This document shows positions 43,909 to 55,590 of a stretch of DNA of 64,000 bases, piece after piece. This DNA comes from Nevskia ramosa DSM 11499 (GTDB lineage Bacteria > Pseudomonadota > Gammaproteobacteria > Nevskiales > Nevskiaceae), in the NCBI RefSeq assembly GCF_000420645.1, contig NZ_ATVI01000009.1, positions 1 through 64,000 of the forward strand, in the 5' to 3' direction. The translations under genes and the position numbers were made by a program. Within the stretch, counting starts at the first letter, position 1; the number at the start of each line of letters is the position of its first letter. Under the pieces are notes generated by a model that was not told the origin of the DNA, searched no databases, and saw nothing but the letters and a program-made list of their open reading frames with translations.

Positions 43909-46197
43909 ATGCTCAGCGATGAACTGCAGAAAGCTCTTGATGCCGCATTCCTTGCGGCGCGTAGTGACGGTCATGAGTTGCTGACCGTCGAACACCTGCT
44001 GTTGGCATTGCTGTCCGACTCCAACGTCAGCGAAGTGCTGACCGCCAGCGGTGGCGATCTCGACAAGCTGGAAACCGGCCTGCGTGAATACATCACCCAG
44101 AACATCCACTCGAACAAGGATGCCGGCGGCAACCAGGAAGTACAGCCGACGCTGTCCTTCCAGCGCGTGCTGCAGCGGGCGATCTATCACGTGCAGGCTT
44201 CCGGCAAGAAGCGTGTGTCGACGCTGAACGTGCTGGTGGCGCTGTTCGCCGAGAAGGACACCCACGCGGTCTATCTGCTCAACGAGCAGGGCGTGACCCG
44301 CCTCGACGTCGTCAATTACATCAGCCACGGCATCGCCAAGAACAACCAACCGGCCGCGCCGCAGGAGCAGCAGAACGACAACGAGGACAAGGATGAGTCC
44401 GGCAAGAGCAGCGGCAAGTCCGCGCTCGAGCAGTTCGCCGTCAACCTCAACCAGCGCGCCATGCGGGGACTGATCGATCCGTTGATCGGCCGCGCCCACG
44501 AGATGGAGCGAGTGATGCAGACGCTCTGCCGCCGGCGCAAGAACAATCCGCTGCTGGTCGGTGAAGCCGGCGTCGGCAAGACCGCGATCGCCGAAGGCCT
44601 GGCCTGGCTGATCACCGAGAACCGCGTGCCGGAACTGCTGAAGGACGGCATCGTCTTCAGTCTCGATCTAGGCAGCCTGATCGCCGGTACCAAGTACCGC
44701 GGTGATTTCGAGAAGCGCTTCAAGAGCGTGATCTCGGAATTGGCGCGGACCCCGGGCGCGATCCTGTTCATCGACGAAATTCACATGATCATCGGCGCCG
44801 GTGCGGCTTCCGGTGGCGTGATGGACGCGTCGAACCTGCTGAAGCCGATGCTGGCCAACGGCGAGTTACGTTGCATCGGCTCGACCACCTACCAGGAATA
44901 CCGCGGCATCTTCGAGAAGGATCGCGCACTGTCGCGGCGCTTCCAGAAGGTGGACGTGCCGGAACCGAGCGTGCCGGAAACGATCCAGATTCTCGAAGGC
45001 CTGCGCGCCCGTTTCGAAGAGCACCACCAGGTGCACTTCACCAGCGGTGCGATCCGCAGCGCCGTCGAACTGGCGGCCAAGCACATCACCGATCGGCATC
45101 TGCCGGACAAGGCGATCGACGTCATCGACGAAGCCGCAGCCCGCCTGCGCCTGCTGCCCGAGGCCAAGCGTCGCAAGACCGTGCAGGTTCGTGACATCGA
45201 GGAAACCGTCGCCAAGATCGCGCGGATTCCGCCGAAGAGCGTGTCGTCCAGCGACAAGGACCGCCTGGCCACCCTGGAACGCGATCTCAAGCTGGTGATC
45301 TTTGGCCAGGATGCTGCGGTCGAAACACTGTCTTCGTGCATCAAGCTCGCGCGCTCAGGCCTCGGCAATCCGGACAAGCCGATCGGCAACTTCCTGCTCG
45401 CCGGTCCTACCGGTGTCGGCAAGACCGAAGTCACGCGCCAGCTGGCCAGCCAGTTGGGCATCGAGCTGATCCGTTTCGACATGTCCGAGTACATGGAGCG
45501 GCATACGGTGTCGCGCCTGATCGGCGCGCCTCCGGGCTATGTCGGTTTCGATCAGGGCGGTCTGCTGACCGAAGCGGTGATCAAGCATCCGCATGCGGTG
45601 GTGCTGCTCGATGAAATCGAGAAGGCGCATCCGGACGTGTTCAACCTGCTGTTGCAGGTCATGGATCACGGCACCTTGACCGACAACAACGGCCGCGCGG
45701 CGGACTTCCGCAACGTGATCCTGGTGATGACGACCAATGCCGGTGCCGAGGAATCTTCACGGCGCGGGATCGGTTTCACCGAAGCGAACCACTCGACCGA
45801 TGCGCTGGAAGTGATTCGTCGCGGTTTCTCGCCGGAATTCCGCAACCGTCTCGACGCGATCATCCCGTTCGCGCCGCTGGGCAAGCGCGAGATCGCCCGC
45901 GTGGTCGACAAGTTCCTGATGCAGCTCGAGGAACAGCTGGCGGCCAAGCACGTGACGATGGATGTCGAGCAGGAAGCGCGCGACTGGCTGTGCGAGCACG
46001 GCTACGACGTCAAGATGGGTGCCCGGCCGATGGCGCGGACGATCCAGGAAAGCATCAAGCGTCCGCTCGCCGAGGAACTGCTGTTCGGCAAGCTCGCCCA
46101 TGGTGGTCGCGTCACCGTCAAGGTCACCGACGACGACAAGATCGGCTTCGAGATCGAGGCCAAGGAGAAGTCGGTGGTGGCGGTCGAACCGGCTTGA
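43909..46197 (+). CDS. clpA: ATP-dependent Clp protease ATPase subunit ClpA
   Basis: A 762-residue AAA+ unfoldase that works with ClpP. The N domain (1-145) binds ClpS. D1 has Walker A GEAGVGKTAIAEG and Walker B ILFIDEIHMI; D2 has GPTGVGKTEVTRQL and VVLLDEIEKAHPDV. The IGF-type ClpP-binding loop is present as RRGIGFTE. Length equals the family norm. A terminator follows. Confidence 0.97.
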   Translation: MLSDELQKALDAAFLAARSDGHELLTVEHLLLALLSDSNVSEVLTASGGDLDKLETGLREYITQNIHSNKDAGGNQEVQPTLSFQRVLQRAIYHVQASGKKRVSTLNVLVALFAEKDTHAVYLLNEQGVTRLDVVNYISHGIAKNNQPAAPQEQQNDNEDKDESGKSSGKSALEQFAVNLNQRAMRGLIDPLIGRAHEMERVMQTLCRRRKNNPLLVGEAGVGKTAIAEGLAWLITENRVPELLKDGIVFSLDLGSLIAGTKYRGDFEKRFKSVISELARTPGAILFIDEIHMIIGAGAASGGVMDASNLLKPMLANGELRCIGSTTYQEYRGIFEKDRALSRRFQKVDVPEPSVPETIQILEGLRARFEEHHQVHFTSGAIRSAVELAAKHITDRHLPDKAIDVIDEAAARLRLLPEAKRRKTVQVRDIEETVAKIARIPPKSVSSSDKDRLATLERDLKLVIFGQDAAVETLSSCIKLARSGLGNPDKPIGNFLLAGPTGVGKTEVTRQLASQLGIELIRFDMSEYMERHTVSRLIGAPPGYVGFDQGGLLTEAVIKHPHAVVLLDEIEKAHPDVFNLLLQVMDHGTLTDNNGRAADFRNVILVMTTNAGAEESSRRGIGFTEANHSTDALEVIRRGFSPEFRNRLDAIIPFAPLGKREIARVVDKFLMQLEEQLAAKHVTMDVEQEARDWLCEHGYDVKMGARPMARTIQESIKRPLAEELLFGKLAHGGRVTVKVTDDDKIGFEIEAKEKSVVAVEPA

Positions 46198-46217
46198 CGC
46201 TTCAGCGCTGAATCGAG

Positions 46218-46239
46218 AAAGCCCGCGAAAGCGGGCTTT
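46218..46239 (+). terminator. Intrinsic terminator after clpA
   Basis: AAAGCCCGC (46218-46226), a GAAA tetraloop and GCGGGCTTT (46231-46239), followed by TTTCTTGG. It ends the clpA transcript, and the A-rich left flank may also serve the opposite strand. Confidence 0.93.
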
Positions 46240-46297
46240 TTCTTGGCTGTCGCTCCCGGCCGGGAAATTGGCTGGGTAGGCAGCAGACGCTTGAACT

Positions 46298-46323
46298 GGA
46301 TCCCCGCCTGCGCGGGGATGACG
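46298..46323. repeat. GGATCCCCGCCTGCGCGGGGATGACG dispersed palindrome
   Basis: The core ATCCCCGCCTGCGCGGGGAT is a near-perfect palindrome, followed by GACG. This is a very common dispersed intergenic repeat in proteobacteria. Here it lies just after the convergent infA stop. Confidence 0.7.
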
Positions 46324-46342
46324 TTTCAATGCAGCAGAAACG

Positions 46343-46561
46343 TTACTTGTCGCGGAACGTGATCCGACCCTTGGTCAGGTCGTACGGCGTCAGCTGCACG
46401 GTGACCTTGTCGCCGGTCAGGATGCGGATGTAGTTCTTGCGCATGCGCCCGGAGATATGGGCGGTGACGATATGGCCATTTTCGAGCTTGACCCGGAACG
46501 TCGTGTTCGGAAGCGTTTCGGCGACGATGCCGGGCATTTCGATGTGATCTTCTTTTGCCAT
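46343..46561 (-). CDS. infA: Translation initiation factor IF-1
   Basis: A 72-residue S1/OB-fold protein, the exact family length. [38 protein letters not shown] and GRITFRDK are diagnostic. It assists initiation complex formation on the 30S subunit. The ATG at 46561 is clear from the sequence. It follows bpt by 64 bases on the same strand and converges on clpA. Confidence 0.97.
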   Translation of the reverse strand: MAKEDHIEMPGIVAETLPNTTFRVKLENGHIVTAHISGRMRKNYIRILTGDKVTVQLTPYDLTKGRITFRDK

Positions 46562-46625
46562 TAGGGCCACGGAGTTTGAGGAGGCGGGATTATCCGGGAA
46601 CGAACCCGGACTGGCAATTCCTGCC

Positions 46626-47345
46626 TCAAATGTCAACCAGATCCTGCCAGCTGCCGTTGCGCAGCACTTGCAGCGGATGGAAGCGTTTCTTGTAGTCCAT
46701 CTTCGCGCTGTCGGGCACCCAGTAGCCGAGGTAGACATAGGGCAGCCGCTGGATCTGGGCCTGTTCGATCTGACTGAGGATCGCGTAGGTGCCAAGGCCA
46801 CGGGTCGGTGCTTCCGGCTCGAAGAAGGTGTAGACGGCGGACAGGCCGCGCGGTACGCGATCGACCACCGACACTGCCATCAACGGGCTGTCCGGCTGAT
46901 CGCCGGCGCGGAACTCCCAGAACTCGGTCGCGCCCCAGCCGCAGGCGAGGAATTCCTCGAAGGCCTTGGCATCGTCGGGATCCATGCCGCCATCGCGATG
47001 GCGGGCGGCGAGGTAGCGGCGATAGAGCGCGTAATGCTCGTCGTTGAGCGTCGTCTTGATCGACAGCACCAAGTCGGCGTTGCGCTTCCAGCAACGGCGC
47101 TGGGCGCGATCCGGCACGAACTCGCCGACCACGATGCGCGCTGACTGGCAGGCGCGGCAGTTCAGGCACATCGGGCGATAGGCGTAATCGCCGCTGCGCC
47201 GGAAGCCCTGATCGAGCAGCGCGCCGTACAGCGCCGGTTCCAGCGGAAACGCCGGATCGACGAAGGCGCTGCGTGCATGTCGCTCCGGCAGGTAGCCGCA
47301 GGCATGCGCGCTTCCCATCAGCAGGCGGAGGCTTTGCATGGTCAT
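46626..47345 (-). CDS. bpt: Leucyl/arginyl-tRNA-protein transferase of the Ate1/Bpt family
   Basis: A protein of about 239 residues. The N-terminal ATE domain has [15 protein letters not shown] and the cysteine set [13 protein letters not shown]; the C-terminal part has [20 protein letters not shown]. Bacterial Bpt adds leucine to proteins with N-terminal Asp or Glu, making them ClpS substrates. Starts at 47345 and 47339 are both possible; neither has a strong ribosome site. It lies directly downstream of aat. Confidence 0.93.
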   Translation of the reverse strand: MTMQSLRLLMGSAHACGYLPERHARSAFVDPAFPLEPALYGALLDQGFRRSGDYAYRPMCLNCRACQSARIVVGEFVPDRAQRRCWKRNADLVLSIKTTLNDEHYALYRRYLAARHRDGGMDPDDAKAFEEFLACGWGATEFWEFRAGDQPDSPLMAVSVVDRVPRGLSAVYTFFEPEAPTRGLGTYAILSQIEQAQIQRLPYVYLGYWVPDSAKMDYKKRFHPLQVLRNGSWQDLVDI

Positions 47346-47382
47346 GGCGAAAACCGATGCAAGAACGGTGCGCGCCAGAGGC

Positions 47383-48135
47383 TCATGCCAGCAGCCCGGA
47401 AAAGTGCTGCTGCAAGTCCGGCACCTCGATGTCGTAACGCCAGAGACCGACCCGCGATGGCGATTGCAGCGCAACGCGCAGCCGCGACAGGAAGCGCTCG
47501 CGGGAAATCTCCACCGCGCCGAGAGTGCGCAGATGCTGGGACGCGATCTGGCAATCGATCAGCTCGAAAGACCAGGACTTCAATTGCTGGCACAACCAGT
47601 ACAGCGCCAGCTTCGAGCAGTCGGTCTCGGTGCTGAACATCGATTCGCCGAAGAACACATGGCCGAGCGCGACGCCATACAGCCCGCCGACCAGCCGGCC
47701 GTCGCGCCAGACCTCGGCCGAATGGGCATGGCCGGCTTCCCGCAATTCCAGATAGGCACGCTTCATGTCGGCGCCGAGCCAGGTGCCGTGGCTGCCACGT
47801 CGCGATTCGGTGCAGCCGTCGAGCACCTCACCGAAAGCGCGATCGAGCGTCACCGCGTAATCCGGCTTGCGGATGCGCTTTTCCAGCGAATGCGAGATGT
47901 GAAACTGATCCGGCTCCAGCACCGCACGCGGGTCCGGGCACCACCACAGGATCGGCTCGTTCGGGTTGTACCAGGGAAAGATGCCGCCGGAGTAGGCGCG
48001 CAGCAGTCGGTCGACAGACAGATCACCGCCAATCGCCAGCAGCCCGTTGGGATCGCGCATCGCGCGATTCGGCGGAGGGAAAGGCTGGTTCGGGTCACGC
48101 GGGTCCAGCCAGTGCAGGCGGACCGGGTTATCCAT
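47383..48135 (-). CDS. aat: Leucyl/phenylalanyl-tRNA-protein transferase Aat
   Basis: A 250-residue enzyme adding Leu or Phe to N-terminal Lys/Arg. Signatures are FPPPNRAMRDPNGLLAIGGD, GIFPWYNPNEPILWWCPDPR, GVALGHVFFGESMFSTETD and DCQIASQHLRTLGA. With bpt, clpS and clpA it forms the N-degron pathway. The start follows the GNAT-fold gene's stop by five bases, so the two are likely co-transcribed. Confidence 0.96.
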   Translation of the reverse strand: MDNPVRLHWLDPRDPNQPFPPPNRAMRDPNGLLAIGGDLSVDRLLRAYSGGIFPWYNPNEPILWWCPDPRAVLEPDQFHISHSLEKRIRKPDYAVTLDRAFGEVLDGCTESRRGSHGTWLGADMKRAYLELREAGHAHSAEVWRDGRLVGGLYGVALGHVFFGESMFSTETDCSKLALYWLCQQLKSWSFELIDCQIASQHLRTLGAVEISRERFLSRLRVALQSPSRVGLWRYDIEVPDLQQHFSGLLA

Positions 48136-48140
48136 CCCGG

Positions 48141-49304
48141 TTACTCATCTTGGGCTGCCCCGGCCGGATTCACGATGCGCTTGTACGGCGTGTGCTCGTC
48201 GAGCAGCGCTTCGCGCTGTTCGACATACGCGCGCTCGCGTTCGAGATGATCGCTGACCGCATCGAACAATCGCGGCTCGGCCAGCCAGTGCGCCGAACGG
48301 GTGATCTGCGGCGTGAAGCCGCGTGCCAGCTTGTGTTCGCCCTGGGCACCGGCATCGAAATGCTGCAGGCCTTCGCGGATGCAGTAATCGATGCCTTGGT
48401 AGTAGCAGGTCTCGAAATGCAGGCTGTGATAGCGATCGGCCGCACCCCAGTGACGCCCGTAGAGCGTATCGCCACCGCGCAGCGTGATCGCCACTGCCAC
48501 CATTGCCGAGTCCTCGTATGCCAGCACGAGTCTAACCGGCGTGTCGGTCTGTCGTCCGTAGTCGAGAAAGAATTCCGGGGTCAGATACGGCGCCTGGCCG
48601 CGCTCGGCGTAGGTGCTCGCATACAGCGCATATACCCGCGTCCAATCGGCTTCGCTCAACTCGTGACCGGCACGGATCTCGAAGCGGATGCCGGCCTCGG
48701 CGACCCGGCGGCGCTCGCGCAGAATCTTCTTGCGCTTGTCGCTGGTGAAGGTCGAAACAAAATCGGTGAAATCGCGATAGGCGCCGTTTGGCCCTTGGTT
48801 GAACCAGTGGAATTGCACATCGTTGCGTTCGACCAGTCCGGCACTCTGATACGCCGCAAAGTCGGCGTCGTCGACGAACAGCGCATGGCAGCCGGACAGT
48901 CCGGCGGAGCGGGCGATATCGGGCAGTCGACCGGCGATCAGGTGACGGGCAATGTCGTCGCGAGCACCGAGCCGTGGCCCGCTGCACGGCGTGAACGGAA
49001 TCGCATTGATCAACTTCGGGTAGTACGACTGGCCGATGCGCCGGCTGGCGTCGGCCCAGGCGAAATCGAACACGAATTCGCCGTAGGAATGGCCCTTCGC
49101 ATACAGCGGCGCGATGGCGGCAATACCCAGCTCATCGCTGAGCACGACATGACACGGCGACCAACCCAGTTCCGGGCTCACGCAACCGTGTTCTTCCAGA
49201 GCACTCAGGAAGGCATGCCGCGTGAACGGATAGGCAGCCGGGAACAGCGCGTTCCACTGCTCGGCGGGCAGCGACGCGACGCGGTCGAGATGTCTGACGC
49301 GCAT
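48141..49304 (-). CDS. GNAT-fold N-acyltransferase, DUF482 (COG3146) type
   Basis: A 387-residue protein with tandem GNAT-like domains. Recognisable segments are NALFPAAYPFTRHAFLSALE, SYYPKLINAIPFTPCSGPRL, KRKKILRERRRVAEAGIRFE and LHFETCYYQGIDYCI followed by GLQHFDAGAQGEHKLARGF. The family is sometimes annotated as peptidoglycan-biosynthesis related by resemblance to FemAB, but its role is not established. It frequently neighbours aat/bpt, which suggests a link to aminoacyl-tRNA-dependent transfer. Confidence 0.85.
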   Translation of the reverse strand: MRVRHLDRVASLPAEQWNALFPAAYPFTRHAFLSALEEHGCVSPELGWSPCHVVLSDELGIAAIAPLYAKGHSYGEFVFDFAWADASRRIGQSYYPKLINAIPFTPCSGPRLGARDDIARHLIAGRLPDIARSAGLSGCHALFVDDADFAAYQSAGLVERNDVQFHWFNQGPNGAYRDFTDFVSTFTSDKRKKILRERRRVAEAGIRFEIRAGHELSEADWTRVYALYASTYAERGQAPYLTPEFFLDYGRQTDTPVRLVLAYEDSAMVAVAITLRGGDTLYGRHWGAADRYHSLHFETCYYQGIDYCIREGLQHFDAGAQGEHKLARGFTPQITRSAHWLAEPRLFDAVSDHLERERAYVEQREALLDEHTPYKRIVNPAGAAQDE

Positions 49305-49352
49305 TGCGTCGCTGCGGGTTCCGGAACGTCCGGTTGCTGAGGGAGGCTGGCC

Positions 49353-49685
49353 TCAGTGAAACGTTAGTGCTGCGACCTCGGCCCCACGCAGCGCCCATTG
49401 CACGCAGGTGTCGTGCTCGAAGCGGGAAATCTTTTCTTCGTCCGACGGCGGAGCCGCTTCGGCGAGACGGCCATCGGAGTCGAACTTGATGGCAGCGCCC
49501 GCCGTCTGGATCTTCATCTCGGCAGCGGCTTCATCATCCCAGGACACCTGCAGATAACGCACGCGACGCTCGGCAAACTCAGGCAGCTTGTTGGAGCCGG
49601 CCGCGATCAACGCGGCTTCGGCCGGGGAAAATTCACGGATTGCACCGTCCGGGGCCAGCACGAAATGACGCACTTCCATAGTCAT
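49353..49685 (-). CDS. Small uncharacterised protein
   Basis: A 110-residue acidic cytoplasmic protein of no family I recognise. It has no signal peptide or membrane segment. Conserved-looking parts are FVLAPDGAIREFSPAEAALI and RVRYLQVSWDD. It starts at ATG 49685 or the next ATG two codons in, with GGAGGGT upstream. It could be a short partner of the neighbouring acyltransferase, on the same strand 48 bases downstream. Codon use matches the neighbours, so it is probably real. Confidence 0.65.
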   Translation of the reverse strand: MTMEVRHFVLAPDGAIREFSPAEAALIAAGSNKLPEFAERRVRYLQVSWDDEAAAEMKIQTAGAAIKFDSDGRLAEAAPPSDEEKISRFEHDTCVQWALRGAEVAALTFH

Positions 49686-49804
49686 CGCAAACCCTCCGAG
49701 TTCCAGATTTTTGGCAGTTAATGGCAGTTCTTGTCTGACAGAAACATGACGCTGACCGGCGCGATTTCAAGGCCTGTGTGGTCGCCGGAGTACCGGAAGT
49801 CGGC

Positions 49805-49813
49805 TGATATACT
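49805..49813 (+). promoter_or_regulatory. Extended -10 promoter upstream of ftsK
   Basis: TGATATACT, an extended -10 (TGnTATACT), lies 27 bases before the ftsK GTG. No good -35 is seen at 17 bases, which fits extended -10 promoters. Confidence 0.5.
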
Positions 49814-49839
49814 CCGACCATTCCCGACGTCCTTTCACC

Positions 49840-52386
<2,547 letters not shown>

Positions 52387-52544
52387 GCACCTCGGCAGCT
52401 CGTTCGAGAGTTGTCCCGCTTTCCCGAACAGGGCTGCTGTGTCAAATTACGCGGCCTTGCGTGAGCATCGACCCAGATCGATGCCGGGCGCAAAGGGGCA
52501 CATCCCGATCTGTACACATTTAAATTCCCGAGAGGATTCAATCC

Positions 52545-53120
52545 ATGAAGTCGATTTACGCCGCTGCTGCCGTCACGCTGGTCTCCGTTCTCGCCGCTGG
52601 CTGCAAGCCGGCCCCGGCTCCGGAAGCCGCTCCGGCCGAAGCCGCCCCGGCTGCTGCTGAAGCTGCGCCGGCCGCCGCTGGTGCCGAACTGTCGGTCAGC
52701 AAGTCGGTTTCGATCGCTGCCCCGGCCGACGCCGTCTGGGCCAAGGTCAAGGACTTCAATGGCATGAACACCTGGCACCCGGCGATCGCCAAGTCGGAAA
52801 TCGTCGAAGGCACCAACAACACCGTTGGCGCCGTGCGTCAGCTGACGCTGGCCGGCGAAACCCCGACCACGATCAAGGAAAAGCTGACCGCGCTGGACGA
52901 CGCCGCCAAGTCCTTCTCGTATGAAATCGTCGAAGGCCCGCTGCCGGTCAGCGACTACTCGTCGACCCTCACTGTCGCCGCCGACGGCGCTGGCAGCACC
53001 GTGACCTGGTCGAGCAAGTTCAAGGCTAAGGGCGCCGACGACGCGACCGCGACGACGACCATCGAGGGCGTCTACACCGGCGGTCTCGACAACCTGAAGA
53101 AGGTTCTCGAAACGAAGTAA
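52545..53120 (+). CDS. SRPBCC-domain lipoprotein
   Basis: A 191-residue protein with a lipoprotein signal (VSVLAAGC; lipidated Cys20), an Ala/Pro/Glu-rich linker (21-48) and a START/SRPBCC domain (SVSIAAPADAVWAKVKDFNG, NTWHPAIAKSEIVEG, AVRQLTLAG). The fold has a deep hydrophobic cavity, so it could bind a lipid, a sterol-like compound or another apolar ligand in the envelope. Lys follows the Cys, permitting outer-membrane sorting. It is inserted between ftsK and lolA. The ribosome site GAGAGGA is good. Confidence 0.85.
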   Translation: MKSIYAAAAVTLVSVLAAGCKPAPAPEAAPAEAAPAAAEAAPAAAGAELSVSKSVSIAAPADAVWAKVKDFNGMNTWHPAIAKSEIVEGTNNTVGAVRQLTLAGETPTTIKEKLTALDDAAKSFSYEIVEGPLPVSDYSSTLTVAADGAGSTVTWSSKFKAKGADDATATTTIEGVYTGGLDNLKKVLETK

Positions 53121-53142
53121 GCGACACACTTCGTAGCGATAA

Positions 53143-53168
53143 GGAAAAGGCCCTTCGGGGCCTTTTCC
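53143..53168 (+). terminator. Intrinsic terminator after the SRPBCC gene
   Basis: GGAAAAGGCCC (53143-53153), a TTCG tetraloop and GGGCCTTTTCC (53158-53168), perfect 11-base arms, followed by CGTTTCTG. It separates the SRPBCC lipoprotein from lolA, so lolA needs its own promoter. Confidence 0.93.
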
Positions 53169-53273
53169 CGTTTCTGCAGGCTGAATCGATGGGGCTCGAT
53201 GTGGTCGCTCAGCGGGGCTTCAGCCGACAGGCGATAATTTCGTCGTCTCACTCTTGGTACCGCGTGGCCTCCC

Positions 53274-53975
53274 ATGATCAGATCGCTGTCATCGCTGCTG
53301 GCTGTCCTGCTTCTGTCGTCGACGGCTGTGTCTGCCGCTGGCGCTGATTCCGCGCAGGACGCGCTGAAGCGCTTCGTCGACGGCGTGCAGACCTTCGAGG
53401 CGCACTTCGAGCAAACCCAGACGGACGACCGCCACAAGGTCACGGCTCGCAGCAGTGGCCTGTTTCTGCTTGCACGTCCGCCTGCATCGGCGAAGACTGG
53501 CGTCGGTCGCTTCCGCTGGGCCTACGAAAAACCGTACGAGCAGTTGTCGATCTGCGACGGCGTGAAGCTCTGGGCGTTCGACCCTGACTTGAATCAGGTG
53601 ACCGTGCGCAATGCCCGCGATGCGCTGGCCGGTACGCCAGCGGCGCTGCTGTCCCAGCGCGGCGGCCTCAGCGAGGCTTTCGTCGTGCAGGACGGCGGCA
53701 GCGAAGGCGCCAGTAATGGTGATTGGCGTATCGTGCGCCTGCTGCCCAAGGCCAAGGATGGCGATTTCAAGCTGATCGAACTGACGCTCGACAAGGCCGG
53801 CGCGCCGCAGCGGATGCGCTTCGAAGATCCGATCGGGGGCTCGTCGGAAGTGAAGTTCAGCGCGATCAAGACCAATCAGAAAATCGACGACGCGCAGTTC
53901 AAGTTCGTGCCGCCGAAGGGCACGGAAGTGGTCGATGGCGACAGCCCGCCGAAGGCCGGTGCTGCAACACCCTGA
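53274..53975 (+). CDS. lolA: Outer-membrane lipoprotein carrier LolA
   Basis: A 233-residue periplasmic chaperone that ferries lipoproteins to the outer membrane. Signal peptide ([17 protein letters not shown], cleavage near 22), then the LolA domain ([57 protein letters not shown]-like end). The N-terminal Arg ring and hydrophobic groove cannot be judged from this. It sits directly upstream of rarA, the standard order. Confidence 0.94.
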   Translation: MIRSLSSLLAVLLLSSTAVSAAGADSAQDALKRFVDGVQTFEAHFEQTQTDDRHKVTARSSGLFLLARPPASAKTGVGRFRWAYEKPYEQLSICDGVKLWAFDPDLNQVTVRNARDALAGTPAALLSQRGGLSEAFVVQDGGSEGASNGDWRIVRLLPKAKDGDFKLIELTLDKAGAPQRMRFEDPIGGSSEVKFSAIKTNQKIDDAQFKFVPPKGTEVVDGDSPPKAGAATP

Positions 53976-53999
53976 TGGATCGACACGCGACGCTTCGTG

Positions 54000-55325
54000 A
54001 TGCGTGAGCGAGCGGACGCAGTCCTGAACGCGCATGCGCCGTTGGCCGAGCGAATGCGGCCGCGCACGCTCGATGAAGTCGTCGGCCAGGCGCATGTGCT
54101 CGGGCCGGGCTCGCCGCTGCGGGTGGCGATGGAATCCGGCCGCATTCCGTCGATCGTGTTCTGGGGCCCGCCCGGTGTCGGCAAAACCACCTTGGCGCGA
54201 TTGATCGCCAATCACTCGGATGCGCAGTTTCTGACCTTGTCGGCGGTGATGGCGGGGGTCAAGGACATCCGCGAAGCGATGATCAATGCGCAGATGGAGC
54301 GCAACGCCAAGCCACCGCGGCGCACGGTGCTGTTCATCGACGAGATCCATCGCTTCAACAAGAGCCAGCAGGACGCGCTGCTGCCCTATGTCGAAGACGG
54401 TACGGTCACCCTGATCGGTGCGACCACCGAAAATCCGAGCTTCGAACTCAACGGCGCGCTGCTCAGCCGGCTGCGCGTGTTCGTGCTGCGTTCGCTCGAT
54501 GCCGATGCGATCAGCGCGCTGCTGAAACGCGCGCTGACCGATCCCGAGCGCGGCATGGGCGAGGCCGCTGATGCGTTGCCCGAGGCCTGGATCGAGCGCA
54601 TTGCCGATTCCGCCGATGGTGATGCGCGCCGCGCGCTGATCCTGCTCGAAACCGCCGTCGAACTGAGCCGCGCCGCGGGCAAGAAGGACGATGCGCTGCT
54701 CGATCAATTGATCGGCCGCGGTCTGCGCCGCTTCGACAAGCAGGGCGAGAACTTCTACGACCAGATCAGCGCGCTGCATAAATCGGTACGCGGTAGCGAT
54801 CCCGATGCGGCGCTGTACTGGTTCGCGCGGATGCTCGATGGTGGCGTCGATCCCGGCTATCTGGCGCGCCGCGTGCTGCGCATGAGCGTAGAGGACATCG
54901 GCCTCGCCGATCCGCGCGCGCAAGCGATGTGCATTTCCGCCTGGGACACCTACGAGCGGCTCGGCAGCCCGGAAGGCGAACTGGCACTGGCGCAGGCCGT
55001 CGTCTATCTGGCCGTTGCACCCAAGAGCAACGCGGTCTACCGCGCGTACAAGAACGTTCGCGCGGCCGTCGAGAAACACGGCTCGCTGGAAGTGCCGATG
55101 CACATCCGCAACGCGCCGACCAAGCTGATGAAAGGTCTCGGCTATGGCGATGGCTATCGCTACGACCACGATGAAGCCGATGGCGTCGCCGCCGGCCAGC
55201 AGTTCCTGCCTGATGCGCTGATCGGCACCGAGTTCTACAGCCCGGTGCCGCGCGGCCTGGAAATCAAGATCGGCGAGCGGCTGGCGCAGTTGCGGGCCGT
55301 GTCGCGACAAAAGCCGGCCCGCTGA
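54000..55325 (+). CDS. rarA: Replication-associated recombination protein RarA (MgsA)
   Basis: A 441-residue AAA+ protein of the clamp-loader family, acting at stalled forks. It has [20 protein letters not shown], Walker [12 protein letters not shown], Walker [21 protein letters not shown], the sensor [12 protein letters not shown] and the C-terminal MgsA domain ([35 protein letters not shown]). ATG 54000 is preferred to GTG 53997. Confidence 0.95.
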   Translation: MRERADAVLNAHAPLAERMRPRTLDEVVGQAHVLGPGSPLRVAMESGRIPSIVFWGPPGVGKTTLARLIANHSDAQFLTLSAVMAGVKDIREAMINAQMERNAKPPRRTVLFIDEIHRFNKSQQDALLPYVEDGTVTLIGATTENPSFELNGALLSRLRVFVLRSLDADAISALLKRALTDPERGMGEAADALPEAWIERIADSADGDARRALILLETAVELSRAAGKKDDALLDQLIGRGLRRFDKQGENFYDQISALHKSVRGSDPDAALYWFARMLDGGVDPGYLARRVLRMSVEDIGLADPRAQAMCISAWDTYERLGSPEGELALAQAVVYLAVAPKSNAVYRAYKNVRAAVEKHGSLEVPMHIRNAPTKLMKGLGYGDGYRYDHDEADGVAAGQQFLPDALIGTEFYSPVPRGLEIKIGERLAQLRAVSRQKPAR

Positions 55326-55339
55326 CCTCCCTCTTCATT

Positions 55340-55369
55340 GTGTGTATCATTTCTTTATTGAATACACAC
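55340..55369. promoter_or_regulatory. Palindromic operator of the vapBC pair
   Basis: GTGTGTAT (55340-55347) and ATACACAC (55362-55369) are perfect inverted 8-base arms with 14 bases between them, ending 11 bases before vapB. VapBC complexes repress their own promoter at such palindromes. The A/T-rich spacer likely includes the -10 element. Confidence 0.72.
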
Positions 55370-55380
55370 GGAGACGTCCG

Positions 55381-55590
55381 ATGCGGACCAATATCGACAT
55401 CGACGACCGCTTGATGGCCGACGCCATGGCTGCGACCGGCGCGCGCACCAAGAAGCAGGCGGTCGAGGACGGCTTGCGCTTGCTCGTGCGCATGCAGCGC
55501 CAGCAGGAATTGCGCAGTTTGCGCGGCAAGGTGGCCTGGGACGGCAATCTCGAGGCGAGCCGGCTTTCCGTTCACGAACCCGCGCCGTGA
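55381..55590 (+). CDS. vapB: VapB-type antitoxin
   Basis: A 69-residue antitoxin: RTNIDIDDRLMADAMAATG is the ribbon-helix-helix DNA-binding part of the VapB (MRT-N-I-type) group, followed by KKQAVEDGLRLLVRMQRQQEL and a tail that blocks the toxin. I chose the ATG at 55381 (GGAG upstream) rather than an in-frame ATG at 55342 inside the operator. It overlaps vapC by four bases. Confidence 0.9.
   Translation: MRTNIDIDDRLMADAMAATGARTKKQAVEDGLRLLVRMQRQQELRSLRGKVAWDGNLEASRLSVHEPAP

Noticed and set aside
55342-55380. N-terminal extension of vapB to ATG 55342
   Set aside because: It would place the coding start inside the operator; the ATG at 55381 has a better ribosome site and the family N-terminus.
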